Source of the DNA: Frondihabitans sp. PAMC 28766
GTDB lineage: Bacteria; Actinomycetota; Actinomycetes; Actinomycetales; Microbacteriaceae
Assembly: GCF_001577365.1 (NCBI RefSeq)
Contig: NZ_CP014513.1
Coordinates: 1,736,001 to 1,800,000 of the forward strand
Direction of reading: 5' to 3'
DNA: 64,000 nucleotides
Position numbers and translations under genes: made by a program. The notes under the pieces are model-generated. The model saw only the letters and a program-made list of their open reading frames with translations. It was not told where the DNA came from and did not search any database. Below, one piece after another: positions 45,144 to 53,856 of this stretch; within the stretch, counting starts at the first letter, position 1, and the number at the start of each line of letters is the position of its first letter.

Positions 45144-45704
45144 ATGAGCACGCCACCCTTCGCCCCCGTCACCGAGCACGACGTCCGCGTCGTGACCGCT
45201 CAGCTCGGGCGGCCTGCGCGCGACGTGATCGGCATCGCGGCGCGCTGCATCTGTGGCAACCCGACGGTCGTGTCGACCAAACCGCGGCTCGCCGACGGCA
45301 CGCCCTTCCCGACGCTCTACTATCTGTGCCACCCGGCGGCGACCGCTGCGATCTCCACCCTCGAGGCGAACGGCGTCATGGCCGAGTTCACCGAGATTCT
45401 GGCATCCGACGACGCTCTCCGGCTGCAGTACCACGCCGCTCACGACGCCTACCTCGCCGACCGCGAGAGCATCGAGCACGTGGCCGAGATCGCCCACGTC
45501 ACGGCGGGCGGGATGCCCGAGCGGGTGAAGTGCCTGCACGCGCTGGCGGGCCACGCGCTCGCCGCAGGCCCTGGCGTCAACCCGTTCGGCGACCTGGCGC
45601 TGGCTCGTGCCGCGTGGGATCCTGCGGTCTGCTCGTGCGTCGACTACGGTCTCGACACCGCACCCGACGCCAGCACGACCGCAATCGCACGGTCCGAGGG
45701 CTGA
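45144..45704 (+). CDS. DUF501 family protein
   Basis: This 186-residue cytosolic protein matches DUF501: VTAQLGRPARDVIGIAARCICGNPTVVST near 17, FPTLYYLCHPAATAAISTLEANGVM near 54 and VKCLHALAGHALAAGPGVNPFGDLAL near 125, with DPAVCSCVDY at the end. The repeated Cys/His residues might bind metal. The family sits next to ftsB and eno in actinobacteria but has no known function. The next gene starts 5 bp after its stop. Confidence 0.85.
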   Translation: MSTPPFAPVTEHDVRVVTAQLGRPARDVIGIAARCICGNPTVVSTKPRLADGTPFPTLYYLCHPAATAAISTLEANGVMAEFTEILASDDALRLQYHAAHDAYLADRESIEHVAEIAHVTAGGMPERVKCLHALAGHALAAGPGVNPFGDLALARAAWDPAVCSCVDYGLDTAPDASTTAIARSEG

Positions 45705-45709
45705 CGCCC

Positions 45710-46969
45710 GTGCGTCGCCCCGTCGCCCTGCTTGCCTTCGCGGCCGTGCTCGCGATCGTGCTGCTGCAGGGCGGGGTGCTCGGCGCCGAGCGGGCCTCGG
45801 CCGACGACATCCGCAGCCGCGAGTACTGGCTGCAGAGCTACGGAATCCAGCAGGCCTGGTCGACGACCGAGGGCAAGGGCGTCACGGTGGCCGTGATCGA
45901 CACGGGCGTCGACGGCAGCGTGCCCGAGCTGCAGGGCGTGGTCACCGGCGGCACGGACTTCTCGGGTCACGGGTCGGCCAACGGCGAGACGCCGATCGAC
46001 GAGGACTCGTCGCACGGTACCCTCGTCGGCTCGATGCTCGCCGGGCGCGGCACCGGGCCCGACAGCGGTGTGATCGGCGTCGCCCCCGAGGCGAACCTGC
46101 TCTCGATCTCGGTCGGCTTCGGCGCGACTGCCGTCGACCCCGACGACCAGATCGCCAAGGCTGTCGTTTGGGCCGTCGATCACGGCGCGAGGGTAATCAA
46201 CATGTCGCTCACGCGCAACACGCTCGACTGGCCGCCCAGCTGGGACAAGGCGTTCCTCTATGCCGCCCAGCACGACGTCGTGGTCGTCGCGGCCGCCGGC
46301 AACCGCGGGTCTGGCACCGACGAGGTGGGCGCACCTGCCACGATGCCGGGGGTGCTGGCGGTCGCCGGCGTCGACCAGAACGGCAACGCGAGCTACGACG
46401 CGTCGAGCCAGGGCATCACGATCGGCGTTGCGGCGCCGAGCGAGGGCCTCGTCGGGGCGGGCCCCGGCGGGCAGTACCTGCTGTGGCAGGGCACGAGCGG
46501 TGCGGCCCCGATCGTGTCCGGCATCGCCGCGCTCGTCATCGCCGCGCATCCCGGCATCTCGGCCGACGATGTCATCCAGCGGATCATCTCGACGGCGACG
46601 CCCAAAGGATCGCCCGTGCCCGGGCCGATCTACGGGCACGGCCTGGTCAATGCGCAGGCCGCGGTCACGGCGAAGGTCGCGCACGTGACGACCGACCCGC
46701 TGGGCAGCCTCTCCGACTGGATCCGGCTGCACCGTCGCGCCGCCGCGCCCGTTCAGCCGACGGCGTCGCCCGTGCCCTCCGTGCCGGTGACGGCGACGCC
46801 GACGACAGCTGTCGCGAATAGGAACGGAAACGCCGGAGGCCTTCCGACAGTCGAGTCCCTGCGTTCCACCGGCATACCCATAGCGGTTTATTCTGTATTC
46901 GGAGTCAGTCTCATCGTCGTCGTCATCGGGGCCGCACGACAGTTCAGAAGGCTGCGAAGCAGACGCTAG
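45710..46969 (+). CDS. Mycosin-like subtilisin-family serine protease (S8), membrane-anchored
   Basis: This 419-residue exported protease has a signal peptide (VALLAFAAVLAIVLLQGG) and the catalytic triad Asp64 (AVIDTGVDG), His102 (SSHGTLVGSMLAG) and Ser263 (QGTSGAAPIVSG). A Pro/Thr-rich linker and a C-terminal membrane segment (IAVYSVFGVSLIVVVIGAA) are followed by a basic tail. This topology is that of mycosins (MycP), which serve type VII secretion in mycobacteria, but no ESX gene lies in this window. Its substrate is unknown. The GTG start follows DUF501 by 5 bp, so the two are probably co-transcribed. Confidence 0.85.
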   Translation: MRRPVALLAFAAVLAIVLLQGGVLGAERASADDIRSREYWLQSYGIQQAWSTTEGKGVTVAVIDTGVDGSVPELQGVVTGGTDFSGHGSANGETPIDEDSSHGTLVGSMLAGRGTGPDSGVIGVAPEANLLSISVGFGATAVDPDDQIAKAVVWAVDHGARVINMSLTRNTLDWPPSWDKAFLYAAQHDVVVVAAAGNRGSGTDEVGAPATMPGVLAVAGVDQNGNASYDASSQGITIGVAAPSEGLVGAGPGGQYLLWQGTSGAAPIVSGIAALVIAAHPGISADDVIQRIISTATPKGSPVPGPIYGHGLVNAQAAVTAKVAHVTTDPLGSLSDWIRLHRRAAAPVQPTASPVPSVPVTATPTTAVANRNGNAGGLPTVESLRSTGIPIAVYSVFGVSLIVVVIGAARQFRRLRSRR

Positions 46970-47007
46970 CCTGTTCACCGTCCACACCTACCAAGGAGTC
47001 ATCCCTC

Positions 47008-48591
47008 GTGCCCAAAATCCTGATCGTCGGCGGCGGCTACGCCGGCTTCTACACCGCCTGGAAGCTCGAGAAATGGCTCCGCAAGGGCGAGGCCGACGTC
47101 ACCGTCGTCGACCCGCTGCCCTACATGACCTACCAGCCCTTCTTGCCCGAGGTCGCCGCCGGCTCGATCGAGCCCCGCCACGCGGTCGTCTCGCTGCGTC
47201 GCCACCTCAAGCGCACGAACGTCGTCACCGCCAAGGTCACCCAGGTCGACCACGCCACCAAGACGGCGACGATCACGCCCGAGGTCGGCCCCGAGTGGAC
47301 GATGGAGTACGACCAGATCGTCATGACGGCCGGTGCCGTCTCGCGCACCTTCCCGATCCCGGGTGTCGCCGACGAGGCCATCGGCCTCAAGACCATCGAA
47401 GAGGCCGTTGCCATCCGCGACATCCTCCTCACCAACTTCCAGAAGGCAGCCAATCTCGAGGCCGGCCCCGAGCGCGACCGCCTGCTGACGACCATCGTCG
47501 TCGGCGGTGGCTTCGCCGGCATCGAGATCTTCGCCGAGTTGCGTAGCTTCGCCACCGACCTGCTGAAGAACTACCCCGGCCTCACCATCGACGACACCCA
47601 CTTCCACCTCGTCGAGGCGATGGGCAGGATCATGCCCGAGGTCACCCTCGAGACCAGCCACTGGGTGCTCAAGAACCTCGCTGAGCGCCAGGCCATCGTG
47701 CACCTCGACACCCAGCTGCAGTCCGCCGTCGGCGGCAAGGTCGAGCTGTCGAGCGGCGAGTCGTACGAGTCCGACCTCATCATCTGGACGGCCGGCGTCA
47801 TGGCCAACCCCGTCGTTCGCAACACCGACTTCCCCATCGAGGCTCGCGGGCGGATCTCCGTGCAGCCCGACCTCCGCATCGTCGACGAAGACGGCACTGT
47901 CGTGCCCGACGCGTGGGCCTGCGGCGACGTCGCGGCCACGCCCGACCTCACCGGCGCCGGCGTCGGTGGCTTCTGCGTGCCCAACGCGCAGCACGCCGTC
48001 CGCATGGGCAAGCAGCTCGCCAAGAACATCACGGCGACCCTCCGCGGCGAGAACACGAAGGACTACCGCCACGACAACCTCGGCGCCGTTGCGGGCCTCG
48101 GCCTCGGCATCGGCGTCTTCCAGAGCGGCAAGTTCGCGCTCAAGGGCTTCCCGGCCTGGGCCGCGCACCGCGGTTACCACGGCATGGCGATGCCGTCGTA
48201 CGAGCGCAAGATCCGCGTCGTGACCGGCTGGGCGAACAACATGCTTCTCGGCCGCGACATCGCGTCGCTCGACAACATCACGCGCCCGCGTGCCGCGTTC
48301 GAAGAGTTCGCATCGCGCCCGAAGCCCGCTGTCGCCGAGGCCACTCCGGCCGCGCCCGCTGCCGCGACGCCCGCGGCTGCTCCTGCCACCGCACCGTCGA
48401 TCGGCCAGCCTGCTGGCGAGCCCGGGCCGGCGTACGGCAACCCGGCCGACGGCGAGACGAAGGCCGAGCCGGCTGCGGCCGCGGCTCCCGCCGCTCCCGC
48501 CGCGAAGAAGGCGCCGGCGCGGAAGCCTGCGGCGAAGAAGGCCCCGGCTGCTGCGTCTGTCGACGCCGAGAAGGCTCCTGCTGCCGAGTAG
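47008..48591 (+). CDS. ndh: Type II NADH dehydrogenase (NDH-2)
   Basis: This 527-residue flavoprotein would pass electrons from NADH to menaquinone at the inner membrane face without proton pumping. It has the N-terminal FAD motif ILIVGGGYAGFYTAW, the NAD motif TIVVGGGFAGIEIFAEL near 163 and the FAD/quinone region DAWACGDVAATPDLTGAGVGGFCVPNAQHAVRMG near 303. The last 90 residues are a low-complexity Ala/Pro/Lys extension (KKAPARKPAAKKAPA) not needed for catalysis. AAGGAG lies upstream of the GTG start and TAGCCT is a probable -10. A long hairpin follows the stop. Confidence 0.9.
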   Translation: MPKILIVGGGYAGFYTAWKLEKWLRKGEADVTVVDPLPYMTYQPFLPEVAAGSIEPRHAVVSLRRHLKRTNVVTAKVTQVDHATKTATITPEVGPEWTMEYDQIVMTAGAVSRTFPIPGVADEAIGLKTIEEAVAIRDILLTNFQKAANLEAGPERDRLLTTIVVGGGFAGIEIFAELRSFATDLLKNYPGLTIDDTHFHLVEAMGRIMPEVTLETSHWVLKNLAERQAIVHLDTQLQSAVGGKVELSSGESYESDLIIWTAGVMANPVVRNTDFPIEARGRISVQPDLRIVDEDGTVVPDAWACGDVAATPDLTGAGVGGFCVPNAQHAVRMGKQLAKNITATLRGENTKDYRHDNLGAVAGLGLGIGVFQSGKFALKGFPAWAAHRGYHGMAMPSYERKIRVVTGWANNMLLGRDIASLDNITRPRAAFEEFASRPKPAVAEATPAAPAAATPAAAPATAPSIGQPAGEPGPAYGNPADGETKAEPAAAAAPAAPAAKKAPARKPAAKKAPAAASVDAEKAPAAE

Positions 48592-48613
48592 CTCGCACCC
48601 AGGCCGGGCCATG

Positions 48614-48671
48614 GCGCCCGAATGCGACAAGGCACCGCGTTTTCACGTGGTGCTTTGTCGCATTCGGGCGC
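48614..48671 (+). terminator. Long hairpin downstream of ndh
   Basis: Arms of 23 nt (beginning GCGCCCGAATGCGAC and ending GTCGCATTCGGGCGC) pair with a single G-U wobble around a 12-nt loop. It starts 22 bp after the ndh stop and has no T tract. The stem is far longer than a normal terminator, so it may also be a repeat element. Confidence 0.6.
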
Positions 48672-48761
48672 GATGCTCGGCTCTCGCCCGCGATTCGGAC
48701 TCGGCACCGCAGCGTGCCGCGGCGCGATGTCCAGCCTGCGGGCATGCCCATGAGCGCCTGA

Positions 48762-48871
48762 CCAGGATCGGGACGCTGCGCCAGGATCGGGACGCCGCGC
48801 CACGATCCGGATCCTTTCGCCCGCGATCGGGACACCGAACCACGGCATCCTGTGGTTCGTCGTCAGGATCG
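48762..48871 (+). repeat. 91-bp dispersed intergenic repeat, copy A, with a 19-bp tandem head
   Basis: CCAGGATCGGGACGC(T/C)GCG occurs twice in tandem (48762-48780 and 48781-48799). From 48781 to 48871 the sequence aligns without gaps to the reverse complement of 56118-56208, about 77 percent identical by hand. The 3' half is a palindrome: CGATCGGGAC, bubble, GAACCAC-8 nt-GTGGTTC, bubble, GTCAGGATCG (48824-48871). It lies between ndh and the tRNA gene. A more diverged relative may precede it at about 48680-48725, sharing TCGCCCGCGAT and a CGGCAC/GTGCCG stem. Confidence 0.75.
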
Positions 48872-48919
48872 CAGGCTCTCAGCGGCTGGCGCGCGCCTGT
48901 TCAGTACGCTGGACGGCAT

Positions 48920-48993
48920 GCCCCCGTAGCCCAATTGGCAGAGGCAGGCGACTTAAAATCGCCACAGTCAGGGTTCGAACCCCTGCGGGGGTA
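48920..48993 (+). tRNA. tRNA with anticodon UAA (tRNA-Leu by codon)
   Basis: The 74-nt cloverleaf has acceptor GCCCCCG/CGGGGGT (one G-U pair), discriminator A at 48993, D arm around AATTGGCAGA, anticodon stem GGCGA/TCGCC with loop CTTAAAA (anticodon TAA at 48954-48956), a five-base variable loop ACAGT and T arm CAGGG-TTCGAAC-CCCTG. CCA is not encoded. UAA reads the leucine codon UUA. The short variable loop is unusual, because leucine tRNAs normally have a long variable arm. Confidence 0.93.
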
Positions 48994-49029
48994 CTCGCCG
49001 CGACGGGCCGCACGGGCCGCCCGAGCACG

Positions 49030-49938
49030 CTAGAAGGTGCCGGCGTTGGCCCGCAGGCGCGCGATCCGGTCGGGCAGCGGCGGGTGCGTCGAGAAGATGC
49101 GCGACAGGAAGCCGGGGCGCATCGGGTCGCTGATCCACAGGTGCGCCATCGACGAGTTCTGCTGCTGCACGGGGCGACCGTAGGCGCCGAGCTTCTCGAG
49201 CGCGCGGGCGAGTCCCTCGGGGTAGCGCGTGGTGAGCGCGCCGGTGGCATCGGCGAGGTACTCGCGCTGGCGCGAGACGGCCGCCTGGACGCCTGCCGCG
49301 GCGAGCGGCGCGACGACCATGGCGGCGATGCCGACGACCAGCATGATCGGGTTGCCCGAGCCGCCGCCGTTGTTGTCGTTGTCGCGCCGGTTGCCGCCGA
49401 ACATCGCGCCGAAGAACGACATCCGCAGCATGATGTCGGCGAGGAAGCCCACGGCGACGACGAGCCCGAAGACGATCGTCGAGACGCGGATGTCGTAGTT
49501 CTTGACGTGGCCCATCTCGTGCGCCATGACGCCCTGCAGCTCGGTGTCATCCATGATCGCCAGAAGGCCCGTCGTCGCGGCCACCACGGCGTGGTTCGGG
49601 TCGCGACCGGTCGCGAACGCGTTGGGCGCCGGATCCTGCACCACGTAGACCTCGGGCATGGGCACGCCCATCGTGATCGAGAGGTTCTCGACTGTGCGCC
49701 AGAGCCGCGGCTCGGTCGACGCGTCGATGCGGACGCCGTGGCTCATCGCGATCGCCTGGCGCGACGCGAAGAAATACTGCACGAGTGCGTAGAGGGCGGC
49801 GATCACGAGCACGGTGAAACCGATCGACGGGTTGCCCCAGATCGCGCTGGCGGCGAACCCGAGGGCGCCGATGATGATGAGGAAGACCAGGACGATCAGG
49901 ACGGTGTTGACCTTGTTCCGGGAGATGGCGCTGTACAT
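49030..49938 (-). CDS. htpX: HtpX-like M48 membrane zinc metalloprotease
   Basis: This 302-residue protease takes part in membrane-protein quality control. It has two N-terminal membrane helices (TVLIVLVFLIIIGALGFAA; IGFTVLVIAALYALVQYFF), the zinc motif HEMGH at 140-144 and two further hydrophobic segments (TIVFGLVVAVGFLADIML). The third-ligand region is SRQREYLADATGA, and FSTHPPLPDRIARLR is at the end. A GGAAGGA ribosome site precedes the ATG. LemA lies 30 bp upstream on the same strand, a frequent pairing with HtpX. Confidence 0.95.
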   Translation of the reverse strand: MYSAISRNKVNTVLIVLVFLIIIGALGFAASAIWGNPSIGFTVLVIAALYALVQYFFASRQAIAMSHGVRIDASTEPRLWRTVENLSITMGVPMPEVYVVQDPAPNAFATGRDPNHAVVAATTGLLAIMDDTELQGVMAHEMGHVKNYDIRVSTIVFGLVVAVGFLADIMLRMSFFGAMFGGNRRDNDNNGGGSGNPIMLVVGIAAMVVAPLAAAGVQAAVSRQREYLADATGALTTRYPEGLARALEKLGAYGRPVQQQNSSMAHLWISDPMRPGFLSRIFSTHPPLPDRIARLRANAGTF

Positions 49939-49968
49939 GAGAGCGTCCTTCCGAGGTGGTTCGCGGCG

Positions 49969-50550
49969 CTAGAACTGCACGCGAGGCGGTTCGGCGATGG
50001 CCGACGGCTCGGACACCTCGAAGAAGTCGCGGTTGGTGAAGCCAAGGCGCTTGGCGAACATCGTGTTGGGGAAGACCTGGGTCTTGGTGTTGAACTCGCG
50101 CACGCCGCCGTTGTAGAAGCGCCTGGCGCCCTGGATCTTGTCTTCGCTGTCGACGAGCTCCGACTGCAACTGCAGAAAGTTCTGGCTCGCCTGCAGTTGT
50201 GGGTAGGCCTCGGCCACGGCGAAGATGCTCTTGAGCGACTGCTGCATGTGCGTCTCGGCGGTGGCGGCCTCGGCCGGCGTCGAGGCGCTCAGGGTCTCGG
50301 CTCGCGCCTTCGTGACGCTCTCGAAGACCCCGGACTCGTGCGTCGCGTAGCCCTTGACGGTGTTGATGATGTTGGGGATCAAGTCGCCACGGCGCTTCAA
50401 TTGCACCGTGATGTCGCTCCATGCTTCATCGACTCGCACCTTGCGGGTCACCAGCGAGTTGTAGGTGGCCCAGAACCAGATGGCGATGACGATGAGCAGC
50501 AGGACGACGATGCCTACCGCGATGAGAATGCCTACGAGGGCGGAATCCAT
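49969..50550 (-). CDS. lemA: LemA family protein
   Basis: This 193-residue protein has one N-terminal membrane helix (ALVGILIAVGIVVLLLIVIAIWFW) and a four-helix-bundle LemA domain (YNSLVTRKVRVDEAWSDITVQLKRRGDLIPNIINTVKGYA; FLQLQSELVDSEDKIQGARRFYN; FPNTMFAKRLGF). AAGGAG and a TATAGT -10 lie upstream. Function is not well established; it is often co-transcribed with htpX, as here. Confidence 0.93.
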   Translation of the reverse strand: MDSALVGILIAVGIVVLLLIVIAIWFWATYNSLVTRKVRVDEAWSDITVQLKRRGDLIPNIINTVKGYATHESGVFESVTKARAETLSASTPAEAATAETHMQQSLKSIFAVAEAYPQLQASQNFLQLQSELVDSEDKIQGARRFYNGGVREFNTKTQVFPNTMFAKRLGFTNRDFFEVSEPSAIAEPPRVQF

Positions 50551-50700
50551 TGACGAATGCTCCTTGTTGATCCGGAATCACTATAAAGGGACCTCCCTGA
50601 ACCTCTGCGAGGGCTGGGCATTCTCTGAGGTAACTCACGCCACGCCGTGCAGGAGACGCGGCTCCGGGCGGCTGACGATTTACGCACTGTTCGCGCGATC

Positions 50701-50715
50701 ATCCGCCAGGCGGAT
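50701..50715. promoter_or_regulatory. Palindrome at the promoter of the Ig-like membrane protein gene
   Basis: ATCCGCC-A-GGCGGAT has perfect 7-bp arms. Its last base begins TTGACT (50715-50720), a strong -35 hexamer, with TTACTG about 18 bp further on. A dimeric regulator bound here would block the promoter. The same 200-bp gap holds the divergent lemA promoter. Confidence 0.45.
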
Positions 50716-50751
50716 TGACTTGTACCCCGAGTCTTGGCTTACTGGGTGATA

Positions 50752-53031
50752 GTGCTCACCAACACGACCCCCAGCTTTCGACGCTCCGCGGCCGCCGGCC
50801 TCGGAGCGCTCGTGATCGCGCTCGGAGTGTTCCTCGGCGGAGCCCCGGCGTCGGCCGCCCCGGCGTCGGCCGCCCCCGCGTCGGCCACCCCGGCGTCGGC
50901 CGGGCCGAGCGCGCCGCCCGCGGCTCAGGCCCCGGCAGCGAAGCTGACGATCGCGGTGGACGACTCCGCGTCGGCGGCGGGCAGGGCTTCCGGCACGGGT
51001 GCAGCAGGCGACTCGCTTCGCGTGCTCGACCCCCTGCATCCTGCGTCGTCGCTCTGCACCACCGTCGTCGCGAGCGACGGTTCGTGGTCGTGCCCGGTGG
51101 CCCTCACCAGCGGTGCGAACCAGAAGCTGACCGTGCGCGACACGACCGACACGTCGTTGGCCGACGTGCCGTCGGCGCCGTTCTCGGTGCTGACCGAGCC
51201 CGTCATCACGTCGCCCTCCGGTATCGCCGTCGGCGCCGGCGTCTCCGGCACGGGTTTCGCCGGGGCGACGGTCACACTCTCGGTGAGCGGCACGGGCAGC
51301 ACGTCGGGCACGACGGCGACGGTGCCCGCCACCGTGTCGTCGGGCGGAGCCTGGCGCGCGATCCTGCCGGCCTCGTCCGTGCCGTCGGGCGCCTACAGCG
51401 TCTCGGCCGTGCAGCGGTCGACGGCTGTGCCCGCCGTCCCGGTGTCGGGCGCCTCGAAATCGGTCTCGATCGTCGTCGATCGCACCGCGCCCTCAGCCCC
51501 TGTCGTCCTGTCTCCGACCGCTGGCAGCACCGTGCGCGCCCAGCCCTTCACCTTCCGCGGCACCGGCGAGACCGGCGCCACCGTGACGACCTACATCGAC
51601 AGCAACCCGGTGTGCACCGCCGTCGTGAGGTCGGGGCGCTGGAGCTGCTCGACCGCCGGCCTCCTGATCCCCGCCGGCACGTTCACGGTTCAGGCGGGCC
51701 AGCGCGACGTCGCCGGCGACTACGGGCCGGCGAGCCCCGTCGCGAAGGTCACGTTCGCCTCGGCCGCAACCTCGACACCGAGCCCCCCGCCGACGTCCGG
51801 CCAACCGAACCCCTCGCAGCCGAGCACGCCTCAGCCGTCGCACTCCTCCGGGTCGGCCGCGCCCCCGAGTTCGGGCGGCACGGGCGGGTCCGGTGGCTCG
51901 GACGGCTCGGCGAGCGGTGGCTCCGGTGGCGGCTCGGCGGGCAGTGGCGGCGCGGGCGGCTCCAGCGGCTCAGGATCCGGCGGCTCGGCCGGCCAAGCGG
52001 GTGGCGGCTCGCCAGGCGGCGTGAGCAGCCTCGAGTCGGCGGCTGCGGCGTCGTGGACGGCCCCCACCGGCTTCGGCCACGACCTCCCGACTCTGAGTCA
52101 GGGTGTCTCGGGCACCGCCTGGCTGTGGGCCCTGATCATCGGCCTGGCCTTCGCCCTGCTCGTCATCGCACCCATTCGCCTGGCAGCCACAGCACTGAGC
52201 GGTCGCCTCGCCCTGCGGGCACGCCGCCTGACGGGCCGCAACCGCGTGGGCGCCGACCGCGACGACAGCCCGCTGCTGCCGAAACCCGTCGCCTTCGCCG
52301 CGACCGTCGTGGGTGGAGCCGTGCTCGTGGCGCTCGGGTTCGGCGTCGACGACCAACTTCGCTACGTGCGTCTCGTCTTCGCGATCGCCCTCGGGCTCGT
52401 CGCGGTGAACGGCCTCGGCATCGTGCTGCCCACGCTCGTGCTCGGCCGCCGTCTCGGCCTGCGGCTGCGGTTCGGCGTCTCGGGCCGCTTGCTCGTCGTG
52501 GCCGCGGTCGCCTGTGTGATCACGCGGGTCTTCGACCTCGACCCGCCGCTCGTACTCGGTGTGCTCGTCGTGGCGGGCCTGGTCGACAACGCCGGCCGCG
52601 CTCTTGACGAGATCGGCGACGTGAGGCGGGGTGGCATCCTCGCGACCGTCCAGCTCGGGTCGCTCGCACTGGTGTCGTTCGCCGCCTGGGTCGGGCACGG
52701 CCTGCTTCCGGCCAGCAGCGGCAGCTTCGGTGTCGAGGTCGTGCGCGAGTCGCTGGCCACCGGCGCCCTCGCCGGGCTCGGCTCGCTGATCGTGCTGCTG
52801 CTGCCGCTCGGTCGGCTGCCCGGCAGGGCCCTGTGGTCGTGGTCGAAGTCGACCCTGATCGGCGTCGGCATCGTCGGGGCGGCTCTCGCGACCGTCGTCT
52901 ACGCGGCGTCGCCCGGCGAGGCGTTCCCGGTGCTGCCGCTCGTCGTCGTCGGCGTGGTCTTCGCCGTGGCCAGCGTCACCGCGTGGGTCTGGGTGCGCTA
53001 CGTCGAGCCGGGTGTCGACGACCTGGTCTGA
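50752..53031 (+). CDS. Large secreted/membrane protein with Ig-like repeats and multi-helix C-terminus
   Basis: About 759 residues. A signal peptide (RRSAAAGLGALVIALGVFLGG) is followed by a PASAA pentapeptide repeated four times, encoded by a 15-bp repeat. Two or three bacterial Ig-like domains come next (VITSPSGIAVGAGVSGTGFAGATV near 155; SPTAGSTVRAQPFTFRGTGETGATV near 255). Then comes a Pro/Ser linker and a Gly/Ser-rich stretch (about 370-430), and finally about eight membrane helices from residue 460. It would span the membrane with an extracellular Ig-like stalk. The start is uncertain: GTG 50752 fits the promoter, and GTG 50746 or TTG 50734 are alternatives. I recognise no named family. 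Confidence 0.7.
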   Translation: MLTNTTPSFRRSAAAGLGALVIALGVFLGGAPASAAPASAAPASATPASAGPSAPPAAQAPAAKLTIAVDDSASAAGRASGTGAAGDSLRVLDPLHPASSLCTTVVASDGSWSCPVALTSGANQKLTVRDTTDTSLADVPSAPFSVLTEPVITSPSGIAVGAGVSGTGFAGATVTLSVSGTGSTSGTTATVPATVSSGGAWRAILPASSVPSGAYSVSAVQRSTAVPAVPVSGASKSVSIVVDRTAPSAPVVLSPTAGSTVRAQPFTFRGTGETGATVTTYIDSNPVCTAVVRSGRWSCSTAGLLIPAGTFTVQAGQRDVAGDYGPASPVAKVTFASAATSTPSPPPTSGQPNPSQPSTPQPSHSSGSAAPPSSGGTGGSGGSDGSASGGSGGGSAGSGGAGGSSGSGSGGSAGQAGGGSPGGVSSLESAAAASWTAPTGFGHDLPTLSQGVSGTAWLWALIIGLAFALLVIAPIRLAATALSGRLALRARRLTGRNRVGADRDDSPLLPKPVAFAATVVGGAVLVALGFGVDDQLRYVRLVFAIALGLVAVNGLGIVLPTLVLGRRLGLRLRFGVSGRLLVVAAVACVITRVFDLDPPLVLGVLVVAGLVDNAGRALDEIGDVRRGGILATVQLGSLALVSFAAWVGHGLLPASSGSFGVEVVRESLATGALAGLGSLIVLLLPLGRLPGRALWSWSKSTLIGVGIVGAALATVVYAASPGEAFPVLPLVVVGVVFAVASVTAWVWVRYVEPGVDDLV

Positions 53032-53064
53032 CCGTCGGCACGCGCCTGGGCTCGGCCCTCGGCG

Positions 53065-53109
53065 TTCGGCACTGCGGCCTTCGGCACTGCGGACTTCGGC
53101 CCTGCGGCA
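53065..53109. repeat. Three-copy 15-bp tandem repeat
   Basis: TTCGGCACTGCGGCC, TTCGGCACTGCGGAC and TTCGGCCCTGCGGCA follow one another between the convergent stops of the Ig-like membrane protein and the secreted repeat protein. Each unit has at most three differences from the others. Confidence 0.85.
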
Positions 53110-53117
53110 CGGCGTCC

Positions 53118-53717
53118 TCAGACCATGGCGCCGAGCGAGGGCGCTGCTGCCGCAGCCGCGCGCTTCGCAGCCGCGGCCTGGAGCCCCTTGGCGTACGACT
53201 CGACCGACGAGCCGTAGCCGCCCGCCAGAGCCTTCGCTTCGATCTTCTTCAGCTCGGCGACCCGCTGCGTGCGGTCCATGCCCTTCAGCGACTTGAGGTC
53301 GGTCTTCAGTGCGGTAGGCGCCGACTTCCAGGCTGCCTCGGCCTTGGTCGCGATGCCTTGGATCTCGGTGCCGTAGCCGCCGGACAGGGCCTTGGTCTCG
53401 ATCGCCTCGACAGCCTGGCGGCGATCGGCGCCCTTCTTGCCCTTGAGGGCCTTGAGGTCGGTCTTCAGCGCTGTGGGCAGCTTGCCGACGAGCTGGCGGA
53501 GACCTGCGGGGTTCAGCGCCCGGAAGGGCACGTCGAGCGCGACCTTCGCCTTGGGCGTCGCCGGCGTGGCGGTCGACGAGGCGGTGGGGGTGGTGGTGGG
53601 CGTCGCGGCGTTGGCCGCGGTGACGCCGACGACCGAGGCGCCGGCGACGAGTGCGCAGCTCGTGGCGGCGACCGTGACGAAGCGGGCGGTGGTCGAGAGG
53701 GGGCGGAACGACATCAT
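53118..53717 (-). CDS. Secreted protein with a two-fold internal repeat, unknown function
   Basis: This 199-residue exported protein has a signal peptide (FVTVAATSCALVAGASVVGVTAANA), a Thr/Pro/Ala linker and then two copies of a roughly 44-residue helical unit. They are PTALKTDLKALKGKKGADRRQAVEAIETKALSGGYG and PTALKTDLKSLKGMDRTQRVAELKKIEAKALAGGYG. A short Ala-rich tail ends it. AGGAGA precedes the ATG at 53717. The copies are very similar, suggesting recent duplication. It is divergent from a two-component system, which may control it. No family is recognised. Confidence 0.7.
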   Translation of the reverse strand: MMSFRPLSTTARFVTVAATSCALVAGASVVGVTAANAATPTTTPTASSTATPATPKAKVALDVPFRALNPAGLRQLVGKLPTALKTDLKALKGKKGADRRQAVEAIETKALSGGYGTEIQGIATKAEAAWKSAPTALKTDLKSLKGMDRTQRVAELKKIEAKALAGGYGSSVESYAKGLQAAAAKRAAAAAAPSLGAMV

Positions 53718-53856
53718 GGGGGTCTCCTGCATTTCGGGTGCGCCGTCCATCGGCGCCGAGACCATCGTGCGAGAGCTCTGTCGGTACAGCGTCAGGCGGA
53801 TGTTCGGATCGTGTAAAGCCGCGGGGGTTGCGAGGCACATCCGCTTGAATGGGGTC

